A stretch of DNA of 64,000 bases from Mesorhizobium huakuii (GCF_030160235.1 NZ_BSNY01000051.1:124001-188000), one strand, 5' to 3'. Counted from the stretch's first letter, positions 35,530 to 45,059 are shown. Made by a program: numbers and translations. Notes: generated from the letters alone by a model not told the origin.

Positions 35530-35876
35530 CCTCGTCCGCCCCGCACCTCCACCAGGCATCCACCCGCACCGATCTCGTCGACTGGGGCGCCCAGCCCGAC
35601 GCAATGGAAGGCGCTTCGCATTCCACCGGCAGGCTGGTGCACAAGGGACCCAACAACCAGCCGGAATCCGGCATCTGGGTCTGCACGCCGGGCCGCTGGC
35701 GGCTGTCGATCCCGCGCGATGAATTGTGCCATTTCGTCGCCGGCCGCGCGACCTACCGCTCCGATGTCGGCGAAGTGATAGAAGTCTCGGCCGGGACCGT
35801 GGTCATGTTCCCCGCCGGCTGGACGGGCGAATGCACCGTTCACGAGACCATGCGCAACGTCTACATGCTGGCTTGA
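35526..35876 (+). CDS. Cupin domain protein 1 of 3 (Cupin_3/DUF861 type)
   Basis: A 116-residue single-domain beta barrel. GTG at 35526 overlaps the glycosyltransferase stop (GTGA). The motif order matches the Cupin_3 group: LVDWGAQPDAMEG, SGIWVCTPGRWRLSI, RDELCHFVAGRATYRSD, then FPAGWTGECTVHETMRNVYM. Such proteins include ureidoglycine aminohydrolase-like and EutQ-like enzymes, but no reaction can be assigned. Closest in sequence to the third cupin (36262-36606), with the second more divergent. Confidence 0.83.
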   Translation: MTSSAPHLHQASTRTDLVDWGAQPDAMEGASHSTGRLVHKGPNNQPESGIWVCTPGRWRLSIPRDELCHFVAGRATYRSDVGEVIEVSAGTVVMFPAGWTGECTVHETMRNVYMLA

Positions 35877-35897
35877 ACGGCAACGGAGCTTCGCAAC

Positions 35898-36239
35898 ATG
35901 TCGACACCGCACTGGCCGAACGCCTCGAGGGTGGAACTGGAGGATTGGGGCGCGGGCAGCAACACGCTTGCCGGCGCGCCACGCGCTTCGGGCCGGATCC
36001 TGTCACAGAACCCGGACGGATCGAGCGAATGCGGCCTGTGGTCGTGCACGCCGGGCACCCGCAAGGTCACTTTTGCCGCCGACGAGTTCTGCCACTTCCT
36101 GTCGGGCCACGGCAGCTACGTCCACGAGAACGGCGAGGAGATCCCGGTCGGGGCCGGCACGCTGGTTTTCTTTCCCGCCGGCTGGACCGGCATCTCCATC
36201 ATCACGCAAACGCTGACCAAGGCCTTCATGTGCCGGTGA
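35898..36239 (+). CDS. Cupin domain protein 2 of 3
   Basis: A 113-residue cupin, the most divergent of the three. It has VELEDWGAGSNTLAG, ECGLWSCTPGTRKVTF, ADEFCHFLSGHGSYVHENG and FPAGWTGISIITQTLTKAFM. The C-terminal His-Glu pair present in cupins 1 and 3 (TVHETM/TVHETI) is replaced by ITQTL, so a metal or substrate contact may be lost. It begins 21 bases after cupin 1 on the same strand. Confidence 0.82.
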   Translation: MSTPHWPNASRVELEDWGAGSNTLAGAPRASGRILSQNPDGSSECGLWSCTPGTRKVTFAADEFCHFLSGHGSYVHENGEEIPVGAGTLVFFPAGWTGISIITQTLTKAFMCR

Positions 36240-36261
36240 GCATCATTTCAAGGAAATCGAT

Positions 36262-36606
36262 ATGACGACGCCAATCCTGCAATCGCCGCTCGCCGTAACC
36301 GACCTCGTCGACTGGGGCGTCATCCCGACGATGATCGAGGGTAAGTCCCACACCTCGGGCAAGCTGCTCCACAAGGGGCCGGAAGGCCGTTCCGAATGCG
36401 GGCTGTGGGTCTGCACGCCGGGCAAATGGCACTGCCACGTCACGCGCGACGAGTTCTGCCACTTCCTCGAGGGCCGCTGCACCTATGTGCACGAATCGGG
36501 CGAAGTGATCGAAATCGAGCCGGATACGGCCGCCTTCTTTCCGCAGGACTGGAAAGGCATCTGCACCGTCCACGAGACGATCAAGAAGGTCTACATGATC
36601 CGCTGA
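36262..36606 (+). CDS. Cupin domain protein 3 of 3
   Basis: A 114-residue cupin. Seen are VTDLVDWGVIPTMIEG, ECGLWVCTPGKWHCHVTRDE, FCHFLEGRCTYVHESGEV and FFPQDWKGICTVHETIKKVY. It keeps the CTVHET segment of cupin 1. It lies 22 bases after cupin 2 and 31 bases before the aldehyde dehydrogenase. Three tandem paralogues point to local duplication followed by divergence. Confidence 0.83.
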   Translation: MTTPILQSPLAVTDLVDWGVIPTMIEGKSHTSGKLLHKGPEGRSECGLWVCTPGKWHCHVTRDEFCHFLEGRCTYVHESGEVIEIEPDTAAFFPQDWKGICTVHETIKKVYMIR

Positions 36607-36637
36607 GCCTTCTCGATCAGTCTTCAAGGAGGACAGC

Positions 36638-38146
36638 ATGCATTTCTCCCCTGACCGGCCAGCGTTCTTCGTCAATCCGGACTACCGGCCGATGGCCGGT
36701 GCAAACAAAGCAGTGATCGATCCGGCCACGCTGGAAACCGTCGGCGCCATCACCGCGGCCGGCGATGGCGAGATCGACGCTACGCTCACCGCCGCGACCA
36801 AGGCGCAGGCGACCTGGAAAAAGCTAGACGCCAAGAGCCGGGCCAGGCATCTGCATGCCGTCGCCAACGCCATCGAGGCGGCCGATTTCACGCGCTGCGC
36901 CGAGCTGATGGTGCGCGAGATGGGCAAGCCCTATCCGGAAGCGATCGGCGAGATCGCCAATTGCGCGCCGATCTTCCGCTACTATGCCGAGATGGCGCGC
37001 GACGATGCCGGCAAGATCGCCGGCACGACGCAGACCGGTTCCTTCCAATATGCCCGCTACGAGCCCTATGGCGTCTCCGTCCACATCATGCCGTACAATT
37101 TTCCGATCCTGCTGATGTGCTGGACCGTCGCGGCATCGCTTGCCGCGGGCAATGCCTGCATCATCAAGCCGGCCGAGGCGACGACGCTATCGACCCTGGA
37201 GTACATGACCGTGTTCCGTTCTCTGCCGGAAGGCCTGGTCTCCTGCCTGCCGGGCGGCGCGGCCACGGCGCAGGCGCTGATCACTTCCGACCGCACCCAT
37301 GCCGTCGCCTTCACCGGCTCGGTCGCCGCCGGCAAGGCGGTGGCGGTCGCCTGCGCCGAGCGCATGAAGCCTTGCGTCATCGAGGCCGGCGGCAGCGATC
37401 CGCTGATCATCAGCGAACATGCCCCGCTCGAGGTCGCGGCAGCCGGCAGCGTCACCGCAGCCTTCCATCTCACCGGCCAGGTCTGCACTTCGGCCGAGCG
37501 CTTCTTCGTCGTCGATGCCGTTCATGACCGCTTCGTCGACCTGTTCGCCGACAGGACACGCGCGCTGCGCATCGGCAACGGCATGGACAAGACCGAGATC
37601 GGTCCGCTGGTCAGCGAAGCGGCTCGGGCCAAGGTCATGCGTCTTGTCGACGACGCCATTGCCCATGGCGCCAAGGCCGTCACCGGTGGACGCATCCCGC
37701 CGTCGCACAACACCGGCTGGTTCTACGAACCGACGATCCTGACCGGCGTCACCCCTGATATGGCGATCGTGCGCGAAGAGTGTTTCGGCCCGGTCGCCGC
37801 CATCTGCCGGGTGAGGGATTTCGACGAGGCGATCCGGCTCGCCAATGACAGCCCGTTCGGGCTCGGCGCCTCGGTGTTCACCACGGATCTCGCCGAAGCG
37901 CATGAGGCGGCCGAGCGGCTGGAGGCCGGCATGGTCTGGGTCAACAACCCGCTGATCGACAATGACGCCCTGCCGTTCGGCGGCTGGAAGGCCTCAGGCC
38001 TCGGCCGTGCACTCGGCCGCCAGGGTCTCGATGCTTTCCGCCGTTCCAAGATGGTCATCATCGACCACAAGCCGGCGATCCAGGACTGGTGGTATCCCTA
38101 TCCCGACAGCTGGTTCCGCGAGGCCGGCGGCCGCAAGCACGTGTGA
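36638..38146 (+). CDS. NAD(P)-dependent aldehyde dehydrogenase (semialdehyde type)
   Basis: A 502-residue aldehyde dehydrogenase. It shows the cofactor segment VAFTGSVAAGKAVAVACAER, the catalytic Glu in IEAGGSDPLII and the catalytic Cys in FHLTGQVCTSAERFFV. EECFGPVAAICRV and LPFGGWKASGLGRALGRQGL are typical of succinate-semialdehyde dehydrogenases. AAGGAGG precedes the ATG. In this locus it would oxidise the aldehyde made by the PuuB-like oxidase. It ends 39 bases from the converging FadJ-type gene. Confidence 0.9.
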   Translation: MHFSPDRPAFFVNPDYRPMAGANKAVIDPATLETVGAITAAGDGEIDATLTAATKAQATWKKLDAKSRARHLHAVANAIEAADFTRCAELMVREMGKPYPEAIGEIANCAPIFRYYAEMARDDAGKIAGTTQTGSFQYARYEPYGVSVHIMPYNFPILLMCWTVAASLAAGNACIIKPAEATTLSTLEYMTVFRSLPEGLVSCLPGGAATAQALITSDRTHAVAFTGSVAAGKAVAVACAERMKPCVIEAGGSDPLIISEHAPLEVAAAGSVTAAFHLTGQVCTSAERFFVVDAVHDRFVDLFADRTRALRIGNGMDKTEIGPLVSEAARAKVMRLVDDAIAHGAKAVTGGRIPPSHNTGWFYEPTILTGVTPDMAIVREECFGPVAAICRVRDFDEAIRLANDSPFGLGASVFTTDLAEAHEAAERLEAGMVWVNNPLIDNDALPFGGWKASGLGRALGRQGLDAFRRSKMVIIDHKPAIQDWWYPYPDSWFREAGGRKHV

Positions 38147-38185
38147 GGGAATGGCGCGCGGCGACACCGCGCGGCTCGACAAGGT

Positions 38186-40252
38186 TTACGCCTCGGGGTC
38201 CCAGGAGCCGGTCTCGACCATCCGCTTCAGCAACGGGGCCGGCATGAACACATCCTTGCCGGTCCGCTGGTGCCAGTGATCGAGCCGTTCGACGATCCTG
38301 GCCGCCCCTTCGAGACCGGCCCAGAACATCGGGCCACCCTTGCCGATGGGGAAACCGTAGCCATTGACCCAGACGACATCTATGTCCGAAGCACGGGCCG
38401 CGATCTTCTCCTCGAGGATCTTCGCCCCTTCATTGACCAGGGGATAGAGCGTGCGCTCGATGATCTCTTGCGCACCGATCGCACGCGGCGTGATGCCACG
38501 CTCAGCCGCCTTTTCACGGATCAGTGCCTCGACCTCGGGATCGGGAACGCCCGCCCGCGCGCCGGCCTCGTAGAGATAGAAACCCCGGCCGGTCTTCTGG
38601 CCGAAACGCCCCTGTTCGCACAGCGTATCGGCGATGACGGCCGTCAGGCCGCGCGCCTTGCGGTTGCGCCAGCCAATGTCGAGCCCGGCGAGATCGCCCA
38701 TCTGGAACGGCCCCATCGGCCAGCCGAATTCGGTGAAGGCCTTGTCGATCTGGCTGGGTGTCGCACCCTCGAGCAGCAACGCTTCCGATTCCGAGCCGCG
38801 CGCGGCCAGCATGCGGTTGCCGACGAAGCCATGGCAGACACCGACGACGACCGCCACCTTGCCGATCCGCCGCGCGAGGTCGACGACGGTCGCCAGCGCA
38901 TCCGGCGCGGTCTTGTCGGCCCGCACGATCTCCAAGAGCTTCATGACATTGGCTGGCGAGAAGAAATGCAGGCCGAGCACGTCCTGCGGCCGCGAGATCG
39001 AGCCGGCGATTTCATTGATGTCGAGATAGGACGTGTTGGTGGCAAGGATGGCGCCCGGTTTGGCGACGGCATCCAGCTTGCCGAAAACCTCCTTCTTCAC
39101 CGCCATATCCTCGAACACCGCCTCGATGATCAGGTCGCACTCGGCAAGATCGGCATAGTCGGTCGAGCCCTTGAACCGGGCGAGCCGTTGATGCTTGGCG
39201 TCTTCGGTCAGGGAACCGCGCGAAACGGAAACGGCGTAGTTCTTCTCGATCATGCCCAGCCCGCGCTGCAACGCTTCCATGCTGGTTTCCAGCAAGGTGA
39301 CCGGAAAGCCGCCATTGGCGAAGGCCATGGCGATGCCTCCGCCCATGGTGCCGGCGCCGATGACGCCGACGCGGGCGATCCGGCGCTTGGGCGTGTCCTT
39401 GCCGGGAAGCTTTGCCGCCTCGCGTTCGGCGAAGAACAGGTGGCGTTGCGCCCGCGACTGGTCGCTGGCGACGAGTTTCGCGAATAGCGCGCGCTCCGCC
39501 GCCAACGCTTCGTCGAAGGGCAGCGTGACGGCATTGCGCACCGCTTGCGCACAGGCAACCGGCGCTTCGAGCCCGCGCGCCTTCCTGGCGAGGTCCGCCG
39601 CCTCGGCATCGAAAGCCACGAGATCGGTTTCCCCGAGATCCTCATCGCGATCGCGCACCGGCGTGAACGGACCACCCTTGCGGGCGATTTCCCGGGCGAA
39701 GTTCACGGCATGCGTGGTCAGATCGCCCTCGAAAATGGCATCGACCAGACCGGCTTCATGCGCCTCGGACGCGCCGATCGGCGAACCCGAGACAATCATC
39801 TTCAGCGCCTTCGCCGCCCCAACAAGACGCGGCAGCCGCACCGTGCCACCACCGCCCGGCAGCAGGCCAAGTTTGACCTCGGGCAGGCCGAGCTTGGCGC
39901 CGGCGTCGGCAACGCGGAAATGGCAGCCCAGCGCCAGTTCCAGCCCGCCGCCGAGCGCGGTGCCGTGGATCGCGGCGACGGTCGGTTTGGCGATGGTTTC
40001 CAGCATCGCCACGACGGCGCGCAGATCGGGTTGCCGTACCGGCTTGCCGAATTCGGTGATGTCGGCACCCGCGACGAAGGTCCGTCCGGCGCAGGCAATC
40101 ACGATTGCCGCCACCGAAGCGTCATCGCGCAAGTCGACAAGCGCCTGCATCAGCGGCTCGCGGACATGGAAACTCAGCGCGTTGACCGGCGGGTTGTCGA
40201 TGGTGACGATGGCGACGCCATTCTCGTTCACGACGCTGACGGAATTGGACAA
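38186..40252 (-). CDS. Bifunctional enoyl-CoA hydratase/3-hydroxyacyl-CoA dehydrogenase
   Basis: A 688-residue beta-oxidation fusion of the FadJ/FadB type. Residues ~1-190 are the crotonase domain (AGRTFVAGADITEFG oxyanion hole, IHGTALGGGLELALGCHFRV with the active Glu region). Residues ~290-470 are the NAD-binding dehydrogenase (RVGVIGAGTMGGGIAMAFAN, TNTSYLDINEIA, LGLHFFSPANVMKLLEIV). The C-terminal dehydrogenase helical domains follow (FTEFGWPMGPFQMGDLAGLD). No thiolase partner adjoins it. It stands alone and converges on the aldehyde dehydrogenase. Confidence 0.92.
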   Translation of the reverse strand: MSNSVSVVNENGVAIVTIDNPPVNALSFHVREPLMQALVDLRDDASVAAIVIACAGRTFVAGADITEFGKPVRQPDLRAVVAMLETIAKPTVAAIHGTALGGGLELALGCHFRVADAGAKLGLPEVKLGLLPGGGGTVRLPRLVGAAKALKMIVSGSPIGASEAHEAGLVDAIFEGDLTTHAVNFAREIARKGGPFTPVRDRDEDLGETDLVAFDAEAADLARKARGLEAPVACAQAVRNAVTLPFDEALAAERALFAKLVASDQSRAQRHLFFAEREAAKLPGKDTPKRRIARVGVIGAGTMGGGIAMAFANGGFPVTLLETSMEALQRGLGMIEKNYAVSVSRGSLTEDAKHQRLARFKGSTDYADLAECDLIIEAVFEDMAVKKEVFGKLDAVAKPGAILATNTSYLDINEIAGSISRPQDVLGLHFFSPANVMKLLEIVRADKTAPDALATVVDLARRIGKVAVVVGVCHGFVGNRMLAARGSESEALLLEGATPSQIDKAFTEFGWPMGPFQMGDLAGLDIGWRNRKARGLTAVIADTLCEQGRFGQKTGRGFYLYEAGARAGVPDPEVEALIREKAAERGITPRAIGAQEIIERTLYPLVNEGAKILEEKIAARASDIDVVWVNGYGFPIGKGGPMFWAGLEGAARIVERLDHWHQRTGKDVFMPAPLLKRMVETGSWDPEA

Positions 40253-40383
40253 GCAGAGCCCTCCCGGGACCGACTGAGATCGCGGAAGGGTTTACTAGGC
40301 CGCGCCGCGAATGGGAACCCGCTGTTGGGCTGGCCTAACGATTGTCCGGGGGGCTCAGCGTCGATGCGTCGTGATCCTTCACA

Positions 40384-41331
40384 CTACCGCACCGCCTTCT
40401 CCCCACCCGCCGCCGTAATGACGCCGACAATGATCAGTCCGGTCAGCAGCAGCCGCACGCCGGCGCTGACGCCGAACGTGTTGAGCATGGTGAGCAGCAG
40501 CACCAGAAACAGCGCCGCGCCCCACACGCCGGGGACATTGGCCTTGCCGCCGGCGACCGACGTGCCGCCGATGACGACCACGGCGATCGAGGCGAGCAGG
40601 TATTCATTGCCGATATCGACATTGGCGCCGCGGAAATAGCCGGCGAGAAGGGCGCCATCGATGCCGCCAAGCGTGCCCGACAGCGTGTAGGTGAGGAAGC
40701 GGATGCGGCCGACATTGACGCCGGCGAGCCATGCGGCGCGGATGTTCTGACCGATCGCCAGCACCGAGCGGCCATAGATCATGCGCTGCAAGGCGATGGC
40801 CGCGCCGATGGTGAACAGCACGGTCAGCACCGCCAGCACGGGAATGCCCAGGATCTGCCAGTTGGTGAAATCGGCGAAGCCCGGCGGCGGCTTGATCTGC
40901 AGCCCACGGCCATAGCTGATGTCGATCGACTGGATGATGAAGCTTGCCGACAGCGTGGCGATGATCGGCGGAATGCGCAGCGCCCAGATCAGCAGATAGT
41001 TGACCGCGCCGATCGCCGCGCCGCAGGCGAGCGCGGCCAGAAGGCCGACCACGATCATGGAATCGCTGCCGGCCATCACCTTCATGGCGACGGCGCTGGC
41101 CAAGCCGATATTGGCAGGCAGCGACAGGTCGACATTGCCCGGGCCGAGCGTGATGACGAACATCTGGCCGACACCGACGATGACCGTGAACACGGCGAGC
41201 GACAACGCCGCCGTGACCATGCCGCCGGCGCCATAGCCGCCGGTGAAGGCGATCGTGGCCAGCCACACGACGAGCGCGCCGAGGAACGACCATACCCAGG
41301 GCTTGCCGGCCAGCGATCGAACCAAAATCAT
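40384..41331 (-). CDS. Ribose-type ABC transporter permease 2
   Basis: A 315-residue permease of the RbsC/AraH family with about 8-10 hydrophobic segments. The family motif is visible as LGPGNVDLSLPANIGLASAV, where many relatives have GGIDLSVG; IDISYGRGLQIKPPPGFADF follows a later helix. It is the last gene of the importer operon, 3 bases after the previous permease. Substrate not readable; pentoses, polyols and inosamines are typical of rhizobial relatives. Confidence 0.9.
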   Translation of the reverse strand: MILVRSLAGKPWVWSFLGALVVWLATIAFTGGYGAGGMVTAALSLAVFTVIVGVGQMFVITLGPGNVDLSLPANIGLASAVAMKVMAGSDSMIVVGLLAALACGAAIGAVNYLLIWALRIPPIIATLSASFIIQSIDISYGRGLQIKPPPGFADFTNWQILGIPVLAVLTVLFTIGAAIALQRMIYGRSVLAIGQNIRAAWLAGVNVGRIRFLTYTLSGTLGGIDGALLAGYFRGANVDIGNEYLLASIAVVVIGGTSVAGGKANVPGVWGAALFLVLLLTMLNTFGVSAGVRLLLTGLIIVGVITAAGGEKAVR

Positions 41332-41334
41332 CGC

Positions 41335-42315
41335 TCACCTCTCCTTGCGGCTGATCAGCACGCGCGCCGCCAGCACGATGATCAGGATGGCGCCGTTGGC
41401 GGCCACCTGCCAGTCCGGCGGAATGTGCATGAAGGTGAGCAGCGGCGAGGCCGCCAGCGCCAGTGTCAGCGCGCCGATCACCGCGCCGATCGGCGATACC
41501 CGGCCGCCGACGAATTCACCGCCGCCGAGGATCACGCCGGCGATCGAAAGCAGCGTATAGCCATTGCCGATATTGGCGTCGGCCGAGGTGGTGATGCCGA
41601 TCAGCGCCATGCCGGACAACACGCCGAACAGGCCGGCCAGCGCAAACAGCACGATCTTGGTCTTCAGCAGCGACCAGCCGGCGCGCTTGAGCGCGGCCGG
41701 ATTGCCGCCGGAACCGCGCAGGATCACGCCATAGGAGGTGCGCATCAGGCCGAAATGGACGACGAGCCCGATCAGCAGCGCCGCGATGATCGGGAAGGGA
41801 ATGAGAGGCGGCTTGAACGACATGATCGCCAGCAGCCAGTCCGGCGCCTTGCCGCCGGGCTTGGGCAGGACGAGGATGGCCAGCCCCTGCCAGACGAAAC
41901 TCATGCCGAGCGTCACCACGATCGACGGCAGATTGCGCAGATGGATCAGCGCGCCGAGCAGCGCATAGACGCCGATCGAGCCGAGCAGGATGGCGACGCC
42001 GATGAGCGGCGCGTCCTTCAGCCAGGTGGCGGTGACGCAGCCGACGAAACCGACGAAGGTGCCGATCGACAGGTCGAGCTCATTGCCTGAAATGACGAAC
42101 ATCTGCGCGATCGTCGCCAGCGCGATCGGGATCGCCAGGTTCAGCATCAGGCTGAAGCCGAAATAGCTGATGGCGCGCGGGTTGAGCCAGGCGATGGCGG
42201 CGAGCACCAACGCCAGCGACAGCGCCGGCAGCAGCCCGCGCAGCAGGCGGGCACGGGCAAGCGCGCCACGCTCGGCGGAGCTCCTGGCGGTGGTGTCGAG
42301 GCTGGCGGCGGTCAT
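41335..42315 (-). CDS. Ribose-type ABC transporter permease 1
   Basis: A 326-residue permease paired with the next one. It has SGNELDLSIGTFVGFVGCVT (the RbsC motif), GSGGNPAALKRAGWSLLKTK in the cytoplasmic loop, and TSADANIGNGYTLLSIAGVI with GGGEFVGGRVSPIGAVIGAL. It starts 1 base after the ATPase stop. Two different permeases mean a heterodimeric channel instead of the RbsC homodimer. Confidence 0.91.
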   Translation of the reverse strand: MTAASLDTTARSSAERGALARARLLRGLLPALSLALVLAAIAWLNPRAISYFGFSLMLNLAIPIALATIAQMFVISGNELDLSIGTFVGFVGCVTATWLKDAPLIGVAILLGSIGVYALLGALIHLRNLPSIVVTLGMSFVWQGLAILVLPKPGGKAPDWLLAIMSFKPPLIPFPIIAALLIGLVVHFGLMRTSYGVILRGSGGNPAALKRAGWSLLKTKIVLFALAGLFGVLSGMALIGITTSADANIGNGYTLLSIAGVILGGGEFVGGRVSPIGAVIGALTLALAASPLLTFMHIPPDWQVAANGAILIIVLAARVLISRKER

Positions 42316-42316
42316 C

Positions 42317-43786
42317 TCAGGCCGCGTCGCCGAACGAGGACTGGATGATCTTCTCTTCGGTCAATTCGTCGCGACCCAGATTGGCGACGATGCGGCCGTT
42401 CTTGAAGACATAGACATGGTCGCAATTGTCGAGTTCCTCGGTTTCCGTGGTGTACCAGAGGAAGGTGCGGCCGCGGCCGGCCTCCTCGCGCACAAGGTCG
42501 TAGACTTCCAGCTTGGTGCCGATGTCGACGCCGCGCATCGGATCGTCCATCAGCACGATCTGGGCGTCGGAGCCGAGCGCGCGGGCAAACAGCGCCTTCT
42601 GCTGGTTGCCGCCCGACAGCGAGAAGATGTTGTTGTTCATGTCGGGCGTGCGGATGCCGATCTTCTTTTGCCAGAACTGGGCCAACTCGGCCTCGCGCCG
42701 CGGCGAGATCAGCAGCCCGTTGCGCAGGCGCGCCAGCGAGCGGATGCCGATGTTCTCGGCGATCGACCATTGCGGGAAAATGCCGTCCGACTGGCGGTCG
42801 CCGGCGACCAGCGCCACCGGCGCGGTCACCTCGATGCCGGTCCTGGCGCGGGAAGCAGCAGCGAAAATCGCCAGCAAAAGGTCGGTCTGGCCGTGTCCCG
42901 CCAGCCCGGCAAGGCCGATGATCTCGCCGGCGCGGGCGACAAGGTCGGCGCCGTCCTTCTGCGCGGCGGGGCGCGCCCGCACCCGCAACGGGCCGGCTGC
43001 CGGCTTGGCGGCGGCAATCTCGGCGGCGATCTTCTGGCGCGCCTCCGCCCCGCCCATCGCCGTCACCAGCCGGTCGCGGTCGAAGGCATTCGCCGCGTCG
43101 GCGACGACCACCTTGCCGTCGCGCATCACCACGATGCGGTCGGCATTTCTGAGCACCTCGCCCAGCACATGCGAGATCAGGATGCAGCTCTTGCCGCCGG
43201 CAATGAAGCGGCGCACGAAGGCCAGCAACTGGCCGGCCGTGTGCGCGTCGAGCGACGAGGTCGGCTCGTCGAGGATCACGAGGTCGAGCCTATCCTGCGT
43301 CACCGTGAAGGCGCGCGCCACCTCGACCATCTGGCGCCGGCCGATCGACAGGTCGCCGACAATGTCCCAGGCCGAAATGCCATGATCCGGAAAGATCTCG
43401 TCGAGCTTGGCGGTGATCAGCGCGGCCGCCTTGCGCCGCCAGCCGAGACCCGAAAGCGAGGCGTGGTTGATGCGCGTGTTTTCGGCGACGCTGAGATTGG
43501 GGCACAGCGACAGTTCCTGGAACACGCAGCGTATGCCGAGCTTTTGCGCCCGCGACACCGAGTAGTTGTCCTCGATGCCGCCATGCACGCCGATCTTGCC
43601 ACTGTCGGGCGTCAGCGTGCCCGCCACCATGTGCATCAGCGTCGATTTGCCGGCGCCATTGTGGCCGACGAGGCCGACGCATTCGCCGGGCCGGACATGG
43701 AAGTCCACGCCGCCCAGCGCGCGAACGGCGCCGAAATGTTTTTCGGCGCCGTTCAGTCTGATGATGTCGGCGTTCCCTTCAGGCAT
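42317..43786 (-). CDS. Ribose-type ABC transporter ATP-binding protein (two cassettes)
   Basis: A 489-residue double ATPase like RbsA. Cassette 1 has Walker A VGHNGAGKSTLMHMVAG, signature LSIGRRQMVEVARAF and Walker B LVILDEPTSSLD. Cassette 2 has a degenerate Walker A (LAGLAGHGQTDLLLAIFAA), LSGGNQQKALFARALG and IVLMDDPMRGVD. Start 43786 (MPEGNADIIRL) matches the family N terminus; the frame extends 70 codons upstream into the binding-protein gene. It lies 49 bases after that gene. Confidence 0.92.
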   Translation of the reverse strand: MPEGNADIIRLNGAEKHFGAVRALGGVDFHVRPGECVGLVGHNGAGKSTLMHMVAGTLTPDSGKIGVHGGIEDNYSVSRAQKLGIRCVFQELSLCPNLSVAENTRINHASLSGLGWRRKAAALITAKLDEIFPDHGISAWDIVGDLSIGRRQMVEVARAFTVTQDRLDLVILDEPTSSLDAHTAGQLLAFVRRFIAGGKSCILISHVLGEVLRNADRIVVMRDGKVVVADAANAFDRDRLVTAMGGAEARQKIAAEIAAAKPAAGPLRVRARPAAQKDGADLVARAGEIIGLAGLAGHGQTDLLLAIFAAASRARTGIEVTAPVALVAGDRQSDGIFPQWSIAENIGIRSLARLRNGLLISPRREAELAQFWQKKIGIRTPDMNNNIFSLSGGNQQKALFARALGSDAQIVLMDDPMRGVDIGTKLEVYDLVREEAGRGRTFLWYTTETEELDNCDHVYVFKNGRIVANLGRDELTEEKIIQSSFGDAA

Positions 43787-43835
43787 GCTCAACAATATCC
43801 GCGCGACGGTACGAAGGGCAACGCAAGCGCGACAT

Positions 43836-44855
43836 TCACTTGATGTTGGCCTTGATCGCCGCGAGGGCGTCTTCCTGCGTGTATTCGTGGGTGGCGACGC
43901 CGCCTTCCTTGATTTTCGGCAGGGCTGCCTCGAAGTCGTCCTGGGTGAAGGCCAGATACGGCACCAGCAGGTCGTGCGGGATATCCTTGCGGCCATCGAG
44001 CACCTGCTGCGCCACCCAGAAGGCGAGCGACGACACGCCGGGCGCGATCGAGGCCGACCAGGTCTTGTAGCCGTCCTTGTCCTTCTGTTCCTTCCACCAC
44101 TTCAGCTCGTCCTGCCGGTTGCCCATGATGATGGTCGGGCGCGGCTTGCCGGCGGCGGCGAAAGCCTGTGCGGCACCATAGCCGTCACCACCCTGGTCTA
44201 CGATGCCGACGACATCGGGCAATGAGGGCAGGATCGTCGCGACGGCTTTTTGCGCCGTCGTCTGGTCCCAATCGCCGGTCACCGAGCCGACGATCTTGAA
44301 CTCGGGATGCGCGGCGACGCCTTCGAGGATGCCGGCATGGATGGCATCATCGATCGAGGTACCGGCCAGGCCGCGGATTTCCAGAAGGTTTCCGCCCTTG
44401 GGCTGGAACTTGGCCATCTGCTCGACTTCCTGCTTGCCCATGTCCTTGAAGTCGACGACGACGCGGTAGGCGCAGGGCTCGGTCACGGTGCCGTCGAAGG
44501 AGACGACCGTGATGCCGGCATCGCAGGCCTGCTTGATGGCGCCGTTGAGCGCGTCCGGCGAGGCGGCGTTGATGACGATGGCGTCATAGCCCTGCAGGAT
44601 CAGGTTCTGCACCTGGGCCGCCTGGGTCGGCACTTCCTTGTCGGCGGTGGTGAAGATGTCGGCCGCGCCGACGATCTTGTCGGCGACCGCCTTCTTGGTG
44701 ACGATGCCGTAGCTGTCGAGCATGGCCTGGCGCCACGAATTGCCGGCGTAGTTGTTGGAGAATGCGATCTTCTTGCCGCTGGTATCGGCAAGCGCCGTGC
44801 CCGATGCGAGCATCGCGGCAAGGGCACTCAGGACTAACAGTTTCTTCATGTTCAT
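43836..44855 (-). CDS. Sugar ABC transporter substrate-binding protein
   Basis: A 339-residue periplasmic protein. A signal peptide (KKLLVLSALAAMLASGTALA) precedes a type I periplasmic fold: KKIAFSNNYAGNSWRQAMLD, QNLILQGYDAIVINAASPDA, GITVVSFDGTVTEPCAYRVV, and VVGIVDQGGDGYGAAQAFAA. It leads the operon binding protein, ATPase, permease, permease. The upstream 204 bases are shared with the divergent glucoamylase gene, so both may be regulated from there, but no operator is evident. Confidence 0.92.
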   Translation of the reverse strand: MNMKKLLVLSALAAMLASGTALADTSGKKIAFSNNYAGNSWRQAMLDSYGIVTKKAVADKIVGAADIFTTADKEVPTQAAQVQNLILQGYDAIVINAASPDALNGAIKQACDAGITVVSFDGTVTEPCAYRVVVDFKDMGKQEVEQMAKFQPKGGNLLEIRGLAGTSIDDAIHAGILEGVAAHPEFKIVGSVTGDWDQTTAQKAVATILPSLPDVVGIVDQGGDGYGAAQAFAAAGKPRPTIIMGNRQDELKWWKEQKDKDGYKTWSASIAPGVSSLAFWVAQQVLDGRKDIPHDLLVPYLAFTQDDFEAALPKIKEGGVATHEYTQEDALAAIKANIK

Positions 44856-45059
44856 ACTCCTCCCAAGAGTTGCTGGTCGTGCGGATTTTAGGTGGAAAGG
44901 CGAGCCTGCGCTCCTGTTTTTTATCGATTGTCAGACAAATGCAGATGGCGCGGCGGCCTGTCAACTGCAATCCGCAAAGCCTGCCGATCAACTTGCGGTG
45001 CGCCAATTGAAAAGGTCTGGCTGGATGGGTAAGCCATGCGCACAGGAGGCCAAACAAAG

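Noticed and set aside
34225-35604. 459-codon minus-strand frame over the plus-arm glycosyltransferase
   Set aside because: Antisense to a gene with clear family motifs; composition rich in Arg/Gly/Asp typical of GC shadow frames.
42170-43843. 557-codon plus-strand frame over the ribose-type ATPase
   Set aside because: Antisense to a double ABC ATPase with all motifs; no recognisable domain.
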